Virus record (IMG/VR): IMGVR_UViG_3300030099_006395
Coordinates: 39,430-103,429 of that record
Direction: 5' to 3' (one strand)
From: a virus
Length of the DNA stretch: 64,000 nucleotides
Shown piece after piece: positions 47,790 through 55,975 of the stretch. Within the stretch, counting starts at the first letter, position 1, and each line of letters starts with the position of its first letter. The notes below the pieces were generated by a model that was not told the DNA's origin, searched no databases, and saw nothing but the letters and a program-made list of their open reading frames with translations. Made by a program: the position numbers and the translations under genes.

Positions 47790-47972
47790 ATGATTAGATA
47801 TGTTCTATCATTTTTATTGTTATTTTTAATAGGTTGTTTTGATGATGATAGTTGTGTTTCAAGTAATGCACCCTTTATACCTTCATGTGAATGTTTAGAC
47901 ACTTCCGAATGTGAAGATGGATACAGGTGTATTGATAATGAATGTAGACTTATTTTAAATGAGAATGATTAA
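47790..47972 (+). CDS. Small Cys-rich lipoprotein, 60 aa
   Basis: ATG 47790. IRYVLSFLLLFLIGCFDDD is a lipoprotein signal with lipobox L-I-G-C. The mature part (SCECLDTSECEDGYRCIDNECR) has six to eight Cys in EGF/knottin-like spacing. Should be lipid-anchored outside the cytoplasmic membrane. Possibly a superinfection-exclusion or host-surface protein; inference from localisation only. Confidence 0.7.
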   Translation: MIRYVLSFLLLFLIGCFDDDSCVSSNAPFIPSCECLDTSECEDGYRCIDNECRLILNEND

Positions 47973-47983
47973 AGGAGTATTAT

Positions 47984-48133
47984 ATGGAATGTAGTATATG
48001 TAAAGATGATATAATAGATAAGTTTGGCCATAATGCTGAACCTATTAATTCAGGTAGGTGTTGTGAGTTATGTAATAGTACATTTGTTATACCATTTAGG
48101 ATACAACAGATGTTTAACTCGGAGTGTGATTAA
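47984..48133 (+). CDS. Small zinc-finger protein, 49 aa
   Basis: ATG 47984 after AAAGGAGTATTAT. CSICKDD near the start and RCCELCNSTFVIP later, two Cys pairs about 23 residues apart, forming one zinc site. Paired with another Cys-pair protein next door. Similar mini zinc proteins are common in T4-like marine phages. Function unknown. Confidence 0.6.
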   Translation: MECSICKDDIIDKFGHNAEPINSGRCCELCNSTFVIPFRIQQMFNSECD

Positions 48134-48134
48134 T

Positions 48135-48662
48135 ATGCATAAGTGTAGTATGTGTTCTACTGATATACCTAAAGCTCGTGTTGAGTTAGGTTATACTATA
48201 TGTACCAAGTGTTCTACCGAAGAGAAAGTTGCTTGTCATACTATATACCCACACAAGACTGGTGGTTATATACAGGTAGTTAGTAGAGAGCAATCTGAAA
48301 ACCTCAATCGTTTAGATAGACGGGGTTATTCTGGTATGAAGAAGGCTAAGAATTATAAATCTATTATTAAGAAGAAGAGTAAAGACTTGGATAAAACCGC
48401 CAAGGTAGTTCGTCACCGGTCCTCTTCTCTTAATAGTATTAAACATACACCTTATGATACTGCTCTTGAAATGGTAAATAAGTATTATGATGAATGGGGT
48501 TATCAGCCTACGCTTAAGTATTTACGAAAATTGAATAGTTCAGGTGAGATACCTCTTATGACACGAGTTAAGATACAAGATATTATTACTGATAGATATT
48601 TAGAACCCACACCAAGGGCATTAAAAAGAAAGTTTAACGGTTTGGATTCAATGTACACATAA
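48135..48662 (+). CDS. Zinc-ribbon protein with basic tail, 175 aa
   Basis: ATG 48135 (GGAG upstream) rather than 48024. Begins HKCSMCSTDIPKARVELGYTICTKCS, a treble-clef-like zinc site. The next 120 residues are very basic (MKKAKNYKSIIKKKSKDLDKTAKVVRHRSSS), then a helical WGYQPTLKYLRKLNSSGEIP. Likely binds nucleic acid. Its 3' end overlaps the convergent minus-strand gene by 29 bases. Confidence 0.65.
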   Translation: MHKCSMCSTDIPKARVELGYTICTKCSTEEKVACHTIYPHKTGGYIQVVSREQSENLNRLDRRGYSGMKKAKNYKSIIKKKSKDLDKTAKVVRHRSSSLNSIKHTPYDTALEMVNKYYDEWGYQPTLKYLRKLNSSGEIPLMTRVKIQDIITDRYLEPTPRALKRKFNGLDSMYT

Positions 48663-50667
48663 GTGCGTGGTGATCCATAAAATCAAACTCATATGTTTGA
48701 CAATTACGACTGTTGGAAAAATTACTTATAATATAATCTAATGTACCTTCTAAAAACATGAATGAGTGTGTTATATCCGGACCATAAAAATAATTTGTTC
48801 CATCCCAATTATTTGCATATGGACTTTGTGATAAATTCCAATCTTGTGGTACATTATGTACAGTAAAACCTTTATCTCCATAAGTTGTTTGAGAATGCCA
48901 ATATTGAGCTGAATCAATATAATCATATTGTTCTGGTTGGACTATACTATCATAATCAACAGGTGATAATGTTTCTATCAAATCTCCAATACTTTCATAC
49001 TCCATAATCATATCTTCTATTTTTCCTGCTACGGAGTTCTTTACCTGTTCTTCCATCCATTCAAATCCCATTATCCATCCAGAACTATTTAAATCTAAAT
49101 CAGAAGCATCTACATCATGTAATGTAGATGTACCATCTGAATTCATTCTTACAGTCATAACGATATCACCAGACCAACTCCACACTAAATGATCATTAAA
49201 CAATCCATTACATCCTCCCGTTCCCGGAACAAGTCCAATTGGAAATTCTGGACAAGCATGCCAAGCAGTCATATCCATACATATTTTTTGAGATGTATCA
49301 TCAAGTCCTAGAATTAAATTTAAATCATAATAATTTTCCGATGAATTTGTTTGACCGAATATAACTTCTTGACCAGCTGGATTAGTTATACTAAACTCTA
49401 CATCACTTAAATTAACATCAATATCCCAAGAGTCAATATGATAAACCTGGTCTTCACCTATTGGACAAACACCATCAGTTGTATAATCCAAAACATTTGG
49501 TATAGGATTAAATTCATTCAATAATGTTTTAGCAAATGTTTCAGTCCATTCTTGATTTGTTAATTCATTCCAATTAAATATACTATTCCAATTCCATCTA
49601 TATGGATCTGTATTAAAATCTCCAGCGATTAAAATATTTTCATTTGGATTATATAAATCATCAAAGATTTGTTGGAAGTGTGCCTTTCTACATTTATCTT
49701 TATGTTGAGTAGGTGCATTTAATGGATGTGCAGCTATAACTTTTATTCTAGACCCATTGTTAAGAGTTACATAATTATAATTGACATTAATTGGCCAACT
49801 ATCTAAACCATTACATTGTTCGGGTAGGTCTGTAGTAATACTATCACTATCTAAAGAACCTACACTATTCTTAACTGCTATACATGTATATAGTGGGTCA
49901 CTGCATGAGTAAGTATAATTGTTTGGTAACACTCTACGAATTTGTTCATCACTATATTGTGCTAAACTACAAGATGAATCCATAGATAAATCTGCCGCCT
50001 CTTGACAAATAGGATTTTCTATGCATTCTTGATTACTTATCAATTCTGTTATAGTAACTATATCAGGTTGGTAATTACTTATAAAATCTCGTAATTCATC
50101 TTCATCACTTTTTCTACATAATCCCTGCTGTGTACATTCATCCAAACATTCTGGAAAGTCACCAGATGAATCAAATGCATTAGTATAATTAATATTGAAT
50201 AAATGACCAGCGTTGATTTGTAGTACTTTTAATTCTTCAGGAACATTACCACCACCTTCAGTACCGCCAGCTAAAAGTAAATCAATAAAATATTGTATAT
50301 CTATTACATTAACATCTCTGTCATTATTTATATCCATAGCCCAAATAATACATGACCAGTAATTATAAAAAGGTGGCATTTCATCGTTAGAGTATGGTGC
50401 TGGATTTAAAATAAAATTTCTGACTTCTATAATATCTAAAATATCTATATTTTGATCATAATAGGTTGGATTTCCTTTTACGAAACCTGCTTCAGTACAT
50501 ACAGAATCGCAAGATCCTCCAACATTATGGAAGCTTCCATCCCATATACCATTAATTGGATCACAGTTACTAAATCTTGTATTAGTTCTTATAGGTGTAT
50601 CGGTTTTGGTTTCTATACAAACTCCTCGATGTGACATTGTATAACCTTTTGGACATTTACCTCTCAT
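48634..50667 (-). CDS. Endonuclease/exonuclease/phosphatase (EEP) protein with dockerin-like repeats
   Basis: A 677-residue protein. Residues 1-20 have the CPKGYTMSHRGVCIE motif shared with its two upstream neighbours. Residues ~65-135 are two degenerate dockerin-type repeats (DQNIDILDIIEVRNFIL; MDINNDRDVNVIDIQYFI). Then an EEP domain follows: VLQINAGHL, DIVTITELI (catalytic Glu), VIAAHPLNAP, ILIAGDFNTDP (G-D-F-N) and DFMDHHALM (D-H), split by a ~200-residue Cys/Trp-rich insertion. Enzymes of this fold cut DNA, RNA or phospho-lipids/sugars. No export signal; likely on the virion or released at lysis. Confidence 0.75.
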   Translation of the reverse strand: MRGKCPKGYTMSHRGVCIETKTDTPIRTNTRFSNCDPINGIWDGSFHNVGGSCDSVCTEAGFVKGNPTYYDQNIDILDIIEVRNFILNPAPYSNDEMPPFYNYWSCIIWAMDINNDRDVNVIDIQYFIDLLLAGGTEGGGNVPEELKVLQINAGHLFNINYTNAFDSSGDFPECLDECTQQGLCRKSDEDELRDFISNYQPDIVTITELISNQECIENPICQEAADLSMDSSCSLAQYSDEQIRRVLPNNYTYSCSDPLYTCIAVKNSVGSLDSDSITTDLPEQCNGLDSWPINVNYNYVTLNNGSRIKVIAAHPLNAPTQHKDKCRKAHFQQIFDDLYNPNENILIAGDFNTDPYRWNWNSIFNWNELTNQEWTETFAKTLLNEFNPIPNVLDYTTDGVCPIGEDQVYHIDSWDIDVNLSDVEFSITNPAGQEVIFGQTNSSENYYDLNLILGLDDTSQKICMDMTAWHACPEFPIGLVPGTGGCNGLFNDHLVWSWSGDIVMTVRMNSDGTSTLHDVDASDLDLNSSGWIMGFEWMEEQVKNSVAGKIEDMIMEYESIGDLIETLSPVDYDSIVQPEQYDYIDSAQYWHSQTTYGDKGFTVHNVPQDWNLSQSPYANNWDGTNYFYGPDITHSFMFLEGTLDYIISNFSNSRNCQTYEFDFMDHHALMCTLNPNR

Positions 50668-51324
50668 TTAAAAAGGACCCTTTGGTTGACTTTCACCAGA
50701 TTGTTTAGGTTGCCAGTTACCACACAAATAAGGTGCGTCTACATCACCTGTCCATTCCCATTCATCCCCAGCATATTGTCCTCCTGGATTACCTGATGGT
50801 GTATACCATCCAGCACATGTGGTTGAAGCGAAATATGGAAATATACATCGGTCACCCATTACAAAACTATATGGATGGTTCTCACACATCTCATATGGAT
50901 ATTCAACAGATAAGACACCATTGGAATCACAATATGCAGTGTTTTGTCCAGAACCTTGTACAAAAAAATTAAATCCATTCATAAATTTATATCTTATATC
51001 ATCTGTGAGTTGTTGCGTGGTATCATATTGAGTTGATTCACAACCTACTGCCCCTCCTAATGTCCAAAGATAAAATAAACCTACTCGAAGATTATGACCA
51101 TCACAAAAAGCTTCAAAATACTGTACATCTTCACACCCTTGATCACAACAAGGTAACACTGCTCTATTATTTGTACGGGTAAAAGTACCATACTGATTTA
51201 ATATATTTCCTTCAACACATGTACCATTACTTCTATCCATCACCATACCTTTTGGGCATTCTTTTCTTTTATTTGGTATGAGATCACCTGCTATATTTAC
51301 TTTATAATTTTTTGTTTCTTTCAT
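50668..51324 (-). CDS. Cys-rich CPKG-motif protein, 218 aa
   Basis: Ends flush with the start of the EEP gene. After a basic lead comes ECPKGMVMDRSNGTCVEGN, the shared CPKG module, then a domain rich in Cys, Tyr, Trp and Gly (PCCDQGCEDVQYFEAFCDG, TTCAGWYTPSGNPGGQY). The many Cys suggest disulfides outside the cell. No homologous family known to me. Probably works with the genes on both sides as one surface or virion complex. Confidence 0.6.
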   Translation of the reverse strand: MKETKNYKVNIAGDLIPNKRKECPKGMVMDRSNGTCVEGNILNQYGTFTRTNNRAVLPCCDQGCEDVQYFEAFCDGHNLRVGLFYLWTLGGAVGCESTQYDTTQQLTDDIRYKFMNGFNFFVQGSGQNTAYCDSNGVLSVEYPYEMCENHPYSFVMGDRCIFPYFASTTCAGWYTPSGNPGGQYAGDEWEWTGDVDAPYLCGNWQPKQSGESQPKGPF

Positions 51325-51325
51325 T

Positions 51326-52429
51326 TTACATTACTCCAAATAAAGAAGGACAATTTAAATCCATATGTTGCCAATTGTTACCACATCCCTGTTGCCAATA
51401 ATAATTCATACCTTCTGATGTCTGTAATATAAATCCTTGTCCTGGATTAAATCTAAAACTACCAACCCAAGTCCAACCTTGAAAAGTAATCTCTTGAGTT
51501 ACAGGATCTGTAACTGTAATATTATTATAATTAGCAGCTGAACCTACGCCTATCAACTCTCTAGTTATTGTACCATCTGCAATAGTATTACTTACGACAC
51601 TGGTATCACTAGGCTCAATATCTCTATATTCGGGTTTATCAGGAAAAGGATAAGCTCTGTAATTTGGACCTGCGTGAGTAACCATTTTATAGTCACGACT
51701 AATCATACCATATGGTGCATTAACTCTTTGATTTATAGGTGAACTAAATTCAACCCAATAAGCCATTTGAGGATATATATGAGTTAAACTTCCAACCCAT
51801 ACTCCATTAACTTTTTGAGTAGCAACACCTTGATTTTGAGTTGGATGTACACCTGTTATCTTTTTTATCTGTCCTCCAGGAGCTAACATACTTTCAAACT
51901 CTTCTACAGACCAAACACCTTCTTCAAGTGGGAATCCTACACCATCAGAGGGATCACTATTACTTACATGTGAACCAAAGTCTTCCTGTGGGTAAGCCCT
52001 AAATGGGAATGATATTAAAAAAGAACCTGCTGGGTAATTATATGTAATACCATCTACTGGTGCTGGTGATATTCCACCTGGTAAGGAAGTATCACCACCT
52101 ATACCAGGTGAAAGAATTGAATTATTTGATTGAATACATACTCCTTTTTGTTTATTCAAATGCATACCTTTTGGGCACTTTTCTCTATGATCTATAGGAA
52201 CACTATAATAATATTGTTCAGGATAATCTTCGAAACTATTATTAACTTTTATAGTTCTACCAACCCCATCTTCTAACTTAACTTTTGGTTGAGGAACTAT
52301 TGGTTCATTTGGATGAATAGGAGTAACTCCGTTATCTGGAAGAATGATTCCACCATCTTGAAATCTAGCTCTCCGTCTTGATAACCTACCACCATTCCTT
52401 CTAGTTCTTCTTCTAGTTCTTCTAGCCAT
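51326..52429 (-). CDS. CPKG-motif protein with Arg-rich N-terminus, 367 aa
   Basis: First gene of the minus operon, with class B promoter and AAAGGAAAC ribosome site. Residues 1-25 are almost pure Arg (RRTRRRTRRNGGRLSRRRAR), KCPKGMHLNKQKGVCIQSN at ~85-103 is the CPKG module, and the rest is beta-rich, Pro/Gly-rich (ISFPFRAYP, VWVGSLTHIYPQMAYWVEFSS, TWVGSFRFNPGQGFIL) with repeated W-V-G-S-L/F strands. Looks like a structural or adhesive protein. An Arg-rich start also marks the 2178-residue protein. Confidence 0.6.
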   Translation of the reverse strand: MARRTRRRTRRNGGRLSRRRARFQDGGIILPDNGVTPIHPNEPIVPQPKVKLEDGVGRTIKVNNSFEDYPEQYYYSVPIDHREKCPKGMHLNKQKGVCIQSNNSILSPGIGGDTSLPGGISPAPVDGITYNYPAGSFLISFPFRAYPQEDFGSHVSNSDPSDGVGFPLEEGVWSVEEFESMLAPGGQIKKITGVHPTQNQGVATQKVNGVWVGSLTHIYPQMAYWVEFSSPINQRVNAPYGMISRDYKMVTHAGPNYRAYPFPDKPEYRDIEPSDTSVVSNTIADGTITRELIGVGSAANYNNITVTDPVTQEITFQGWTWVGSFRFNPGQGFILQTSEGMNYYWQQGCGNNWQHMDLNCPSLFGVM

Positions 52430-52462
52430 TAGTTTCCTTTATTTAAATTAAATATATTTGTT

Positions 52463-52476
52463 CATATATAAATATA
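52463..52476 (-). promoter_or_regulatory. Class B promoter element on the minus strand
   Basis: Reads TATATTTATATATG on the minus strand, 33 bases before the start codon of the 51326-52429 gene. Orientation relative to the gene is the same as for plus-strand copies. Confidence 0.6.
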
Positions 52477-52494
52477 ATATGTCCAAAAAAAACG

Positions 52495-52532
52495 TTGACT
52501 TTAATATTTAATAGGTATTATATTTATATATA
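52495..52532 (+). promoter_or_regulatory. Overlapping class A and class B promoters of the tRNA-tmRNA unit
   Basis: AAAAAACGTTGACT with TTGACT 52495-52500, an 18-bp spacer and TATATT 52519-52524. The same TATATT begins a perfect class B element TATATTTATATATA (52519-52532). The tRNA starts at 52538. Two promoter types share one -10, which would allow expression both early and late. Confidence 0.7.
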
Positions 52533-52537
52533 GTTTT

Positions 52538-52611
<74 letters not shown>

Positions 52612-52614
52612 CAT

Positions 52615-52957
52615 GGGGTCGACATGGAATCGATTGCTAGATTTTTGACATAAAGTGCAAGTAGCGTGATTCACTCACGAATCAAACATACGATAATCGG
52701 CAACGAATATCAATACATGGCAGTAGCGTAGTCTACTTCCCATCACTCCTTGATTTCTGATAGAGGATAAAGTGGTGTCATATCAGAAGAACCTCCTTTA
52801 TGAATGGGTTGGGAGAATACTAATTTACATTCCATCTTTGAGCAAACAGATGTAAAACAGTAATCTGACTTTGTTAATAAGAAAGAAATTAACTAAACTT
52901 GTAAATGACTTTATGTAGGAAACTGGTAAGACGGGGGTTCGAATCCCCCCGACTCCA
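52615..52957 (+). ncRNA. ssrA: Transfer-messenger RNA (tmRNA)
   Basis: 5' GGGGTCG (52615-52621) pairs with 3' CGACTCC (52950-52956), giving a G3-U70 pair, the alanine identity element. The T-arm is GGGGG-TTCGAAT-CCCCC (52933-52949), discriminator A. The tag reading frame starts with GGC at 52699 and reads G-N-E-Y-Q-Y-M-A-V-A, stop TAG at 52729-52731. With the charged Ala the peptide would be AGNEYQYMAVA. Gly as first encoded residue resembles Bacteroidota tags as I remember; the usual -LAA end is -AVA. It rescues stalled ribosomes and tags products for proteolysis. Rare in phages. Confidence 0.93.
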
Positions 52958-52968
52958 CAAATTAAACG

Positions 52969-52998
52969 TTGACTTTAATAACAAAAATGGAGTATATT
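52969..52998 (+). promoter_or_regulatory. Class A promoter of uvsE (leaderless)
   Basis: AAACGTTGACT with TTGACT 52969-52974, an 18-bp spacer, TATATT 52993-52998, then ATAGTATG. The start codon at 53004 lies where transcription should begin. No ribosome site between promoter and ATG. Confidence 0.8.
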
Positions 52999-53003
52999 AT
53001 AGT

Positions 53004-53924
53004 ATGAATAATATTGGTTATGCATGTATTAACATGAATCTATCTAAATGTAAACCGAAGATTACTACTAATCGTAGTATGATAAAAAGAACATTTACAG
53101 AAAAAGGTTTACCATACGCATCTGAACTAGCGTTACAAAATTGTAAAGACTTACTTACAATACTCAAGTGGAACAAAGCTAATGGTATTAATTTCTTTCG
53201 TATGTCTTCAGACCTTATACCATGGGCTTCTGAATACAAGTTGGATGATTTACCAGACCATTGGGATATAGTAGCTACATTGGGTGAATGTGGTAAGTTT
53301 GCTGAAGAGAATAATATTCGTATTACATCTCATCCTGGTCCTTTCAATGTTCTTACCTCACCACATGAACATGTAGTTGAGAATTGTATCAAAGACTTGT
53401 CTATACATGGTGAAGTGTTTGACATGATGGGTTTATCTCGTACACCATACAACAAGATTAATATACATATTGGTGGTGCTTATGGTGACAAGGTATCAGC
53501 TATGGAACGATTCTGTAAAAACTTTCATCGTCTACCAGATTCAGTTAAGTCTCGTCTTACGGTTGAGAATGATGACAAGGCTTCTATGTATTCTGTCGTT
53601 GATTTGTATGAGGGTGTATACAAGGTTATAGGTATACCGATTGTATTTGATTACCATCACCATAGATTCTGTACAGGTGGACTGACAGAAGAAGATGCAC
53701 TTGAAGTTGCTATATCTACTTGGCCTACTGACATTGTACCTGTTGTACACTATTCAGAGTCTCGTAGTAAAGAACAACTAGATGAGTCTATTAGACCACA
53801 AGCACATTCAGATTATGTACTTGACTATATTGACACCTATGGTAATAGAGTTGATATTATGATAGAAGCAAAAGCCAAAGAGTTGGCTGTTATGAAATAC
53901 AAAGAGTTACATGGATTATGTTAA
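53004..53924 (+). CDS. uvsE: UV-damage endonuclease UvdE/UvsE
   Basis: A 306-residue TIM-barrel enzyme: IGYACINMNL, FFRMSSDLIPWAS, ITSHPGPFNVL, INIHIGGAYGDKVSAMERF, LTVENDDKASMYS, IPIVFDYHHHRFC and VVHYSESRS. His and Glu metal ligands are in place. It nicks DNA 5' of UV photoproducts, protecting the phage genome in sunlit water. Start ATG 53004 (a longer frame from 52905 would run into the tmRNA). Its promoter abuts the ATG, implying leaderless translation. The Mom-like gene overlaps its end by 14 bases. Confidence 0.92.
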   Translation: MNNIGYACINMNLSKCKPKITTNRSMIKRTFTEKGLPYASELALQNCKDLLTILKWNKANGINFFRMSSDLIPWASEYKLDDLPDHWDIVATLGECGKFAEENNIRITSHPGPFNVLTSPHEHVVENCIKDLSIHGEVFDMMGLSRTPYNKINIHIGGAYGDKVSAMERFCKNFHRLPDSVKSRLTVENDDKASMYSVVDLYEGVYKVIGIPIVFDYHHHRFCTGGLTEEDALEVAISTWPTDIVPVVHYSESRSKEQLDESIRPQAHSDYVLDYIDTYGNRVDIMIEAKAKELAVMKYKELHGLC

Positions 53925-54633
53925 TACTAATAAATTAATAGTAAGAGAAGTTACAAAGTCTATAGCTAAAAAGATGGTAGTTAAATATCATTACTCTCAC
54001 CTATGGACAAAGTGTTCTGTTGCATTAGGATTATTTTATAACACAGGTAAACAACATTCTTTCTTTGATGAAGAAGAAGAAAAGCTTATCGGTGTTATAA
54101 TATATGGTGACCCGATTGGTAGACATAGTGGTGGTTCTATATCAGAGTTATTAGATAGAACTGATGTATATGAATTAACAAGGTTATATATCCACGATGG
54201 TTATGGTAGTAATATTGAGAGTTGGTTTATCTCTCAATCTTTTAAATGGTTGAAAGAGAATACAAACATCAAGGCTTTGATATCATACGCAGACCCAAAA
54301 GAAGGACATGCTGGTACAATCTACCAAGCCACTAATTGGATATATCAAGGTAATAGTATTAGACCAAATGATACATATAGTTTTAAATTGAAACCAGACG
54401 ATGAGTGGATACATGGAAGAACATTGGCTAATACATATAAGACAAATGATATAGAGAAGTTAAAGAAAAAAATTGGACATACCTTTTGGTATAGAGTAGA
54501 ACCGTTGAAACATCGGTATGTATATCTACTAAAGAATAAAAGGAAGTTAATGAAACACTTAAAGCATCCTATTAAGCCATATCCGAAGGCGGATGATGTA
54601 GATGATTTAAAAGTAACAAAGGTGGTGGTATGA
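53911..54633 (+). CDS. Mom-like (GNAT-fold) DNA-modification family protein, copy 3
   Basis: A 240-residue close relative of the 12767 protein: KYHYSHLWTKCSVALGLFY, GVIIYGDPIGRHSGG, YELTRLYIHDGYG, LISYADPKEGHAGTIYQATNWIYQGNSIR, IGHTFWYRVEPLKHRYVYLL and KPYPK near the end. Shared residues run along nearly the whole length. Predicted to modify DNA bases in the manner of Mu Mom. It lies between uvsE and a fourth, more distant copy, in what may be a DNA protection unit. Confidence 0.6.
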   Translation: MDYVNTNKLIVREVTKSIAKKMVVKYHYSHLWTKCSVALGLFYNTGKQHSFFDEEEEKLIGVIIYGDPIGRHSGGSISELLDRTDVYELTRLYIHDGYGSNIESWFISQSFKWLKENTNIKALISYADPKEGHAGTIYQATNWIYQGNSIRPNDTYSFKLKPDDEWIHGRTLANTYKTNDIEKLKKKIGHTFWYRVEPLKHRYVYLLKNKRKLMKHLKHPIKPYPKADDVDDLKVTKVVV

Positions 54634-55220
54634 TAAGATTGGAGTTGGTACAATATCATATGCAAAAGTTACAGGTAAAAAGAATAATAGAGAAACATCA
54701 TTCTTATGTGCCATCTAATCGTTCAGTAGGCAGAAGAATAGATTGGTTAATATATCATTCAGAACATACTAATAACTTTGGTATAGAAGAACCTGTTGGT
54801 ATGGTTGGTATTGGTTCATCAGTATATCCACCACCCAAAGACATCTTGCGTTATGTAGGAATGAGTAAATCCGTATATAAGGATAACTTTAATTCGTTTG
54901 CTAACAACTGGCGCTACTGCCTAGTCAAGTCAATACCGAACTTGGGAAGTCAAGTTTTAAAACAACTTCGGGAACAGGGCTTGCTTCAATGGAAATCCAA
55001 ATACGGCGATGACTTGAAATATCTAATCACCTTTGTCGGTGGTGGTAATAACGGAGCAGTATACAAAGCTGACAATTGGAAACATGTAGGATACACAGCA
55101 GGATTACCTGAACATAAAAGTAGTTCAATGAAATGGGATAACAAAGATAAGTTAAAAGAACTATTTGTTAAACCAACAGGAGAAAATAAAAAAATGATAT
55201 TTATAAAGGAGATTAAATGA
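54630..55220 (+). CDS. Mom-like/GNAT-fold protein, copy 4 (divergent)
   Basis: A 196-residue protein with IIEKHHSYVPSNRSVGRRIDWLIYH at the N-terminus and FVGGGNNGAVYKADNWKHVGYTAGLPEHKSS near the end, which matches the G-x-I-Y-x-A-x-N-W-x-x-x-G block of the other copies. The middle is different, with NWRYCLVKSIPNLGSQVLKQL in place of ELTRL. Four-base overlap with copy 3. Function inferred from family only. Confidence 0.5.
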   Translation: MIRLELVQYHMQKLQVKRIIEKHHSYVPSNRSVGRRIDWLIYHSEHTNNFGIEEPVGMVGIGSSVYPPPKDILRYVGMSKSVYKDNFNSFANNWRYCLVKSIPNLGSQVLKQLREQGLLQWKSKYGDDLKYLITFVGGGNNGAVYKADNWKHVGYTAGLPEHKSSSMKWDNKDKLKELFVKPTGENKKMIFIKEIK

Positions 55221-55609
55221 AGTTTATATTACTTATATTGACATTATTATTTGTAGGTTGTGATAATCCATTAGAACCAGAAATAACTTTTCTAAACATA
55301 CATTTAGATTCTGAAAAAGATTCAAATGGATATTATCATATAGATTATAATGGAACAACTTATAAACATGTCTACTATCAAACAACACCAAACCAAAGAG
55401 TACATTGGGGTAGTGAAGATACATTTAGTATTGATTGGATGTATAACACATACGAAGAACCAATCATAAACTATTCTACTTATGCCGATGAGTGGGGTAG
55501 TGGACAGCAATTGTTTTATTTAGATTCGGAAGCAGTAGGTGATACGATGATGATAGTAGGTTACATCAACGAAATTGCCTGGGATTATTTATATTTTATA
55601 TTGGAGTAG
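55217..55609 (+). CDS. Small lipoprotein, 130 aa
   Basis: KFILLILTLLFVGCDNP is a lipoprotein signal, lipobox F-V-G-C. The mature domain is strand-rich with many Tyr, Asp and Trp (HIDYNGTTYKHVYYQTTPNQRVHWGS, EEPIINYSTYADEWGSGQQLFYLD), like a small beta-sandwich. Membrane-anchored outside the cytoplasm. No family recognised. AAGGAG precedes the start. Confidence 0.65.
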   Translation: MKFILLILTLLFVGCDNPLEPEITFLNIHLDSEKDSNGYYHIDYNGTTYKHVYYQTTPNQRVHWGSEDTFSIDWMYNTYEEPIINYSTYADEWGSGQQLFYLDSEAVGDTMMIVGYINEIAWDYLYFILE

Positions 55610-55612
55610 ATT

Positions 55613-55975
55613 ATGAAATTTTTAACAAGAAAATTAATAACACCCGCAGATTTAAATCCAAGAGGTACACTACATGGTGGACAACTACTAAAGTGGATTG
55701 ATGAAGAAGGTGGAATACATGCAGCACTTGAACTACAAACTGGATTGATTGTAACTAAATACATTTCAGAAATAGATTTTAAATTTCCAGTATTGGAAGG
55801 TGATGTGGTGGAGATAGGAATGCAAACAATAGAAATAGGTAATACATCTTGTACATTAGCTTGTGATGTTAGAAGTGTTCAAGCTGATAGAGTTGTTTGT
55901 AGTATAGATAAGATGGTTTATATAAGAGTTAACAAATATGGTTTACCAAAGAAACATGGGGGTATGAATGAATAA
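55613..55975 (+). CDS. Acyl-CoA thioesterase, hotdog fold (YciA-like)
   Basis: A 120-residue single hotdog domain: RKLITPADLNPRGTLHGGQLLKWIDEEGGIHAAL, the N-x-x-G-T-L-H-G-G-x-L-x-x-W-x-D-E-x-G signature of YciA/acyl-CoA hydrolases with its catalytic Asp, then IDFKFPVLEGDVVEIGMQ. It cleaves acyl-CoA thioesters. An unusual metabolic gene for a phage; possible roles are to alter host lipid pools or the CoA supply. GGAG precedes ATG 55613. Confidence 0.85.
   Translation: MKFLTRKLITPADLNPRGTLHGGQLLKWIDEEGGIHAALELQTGLIVTKYISEIDFKFPVLEGDVVEIGMQTIEIGNTSCTLACDVRSVQADRVVCSIDKMVYIRVNKYGLPKKHGGMNE

Noticed and set aside
52905-53003. Longer uvsE start at 52905
   Set aside because: It would place coding sequence over the tmRNA acceptor and T-arm; ATG 53004 matches the family N-terminus and the promoter.
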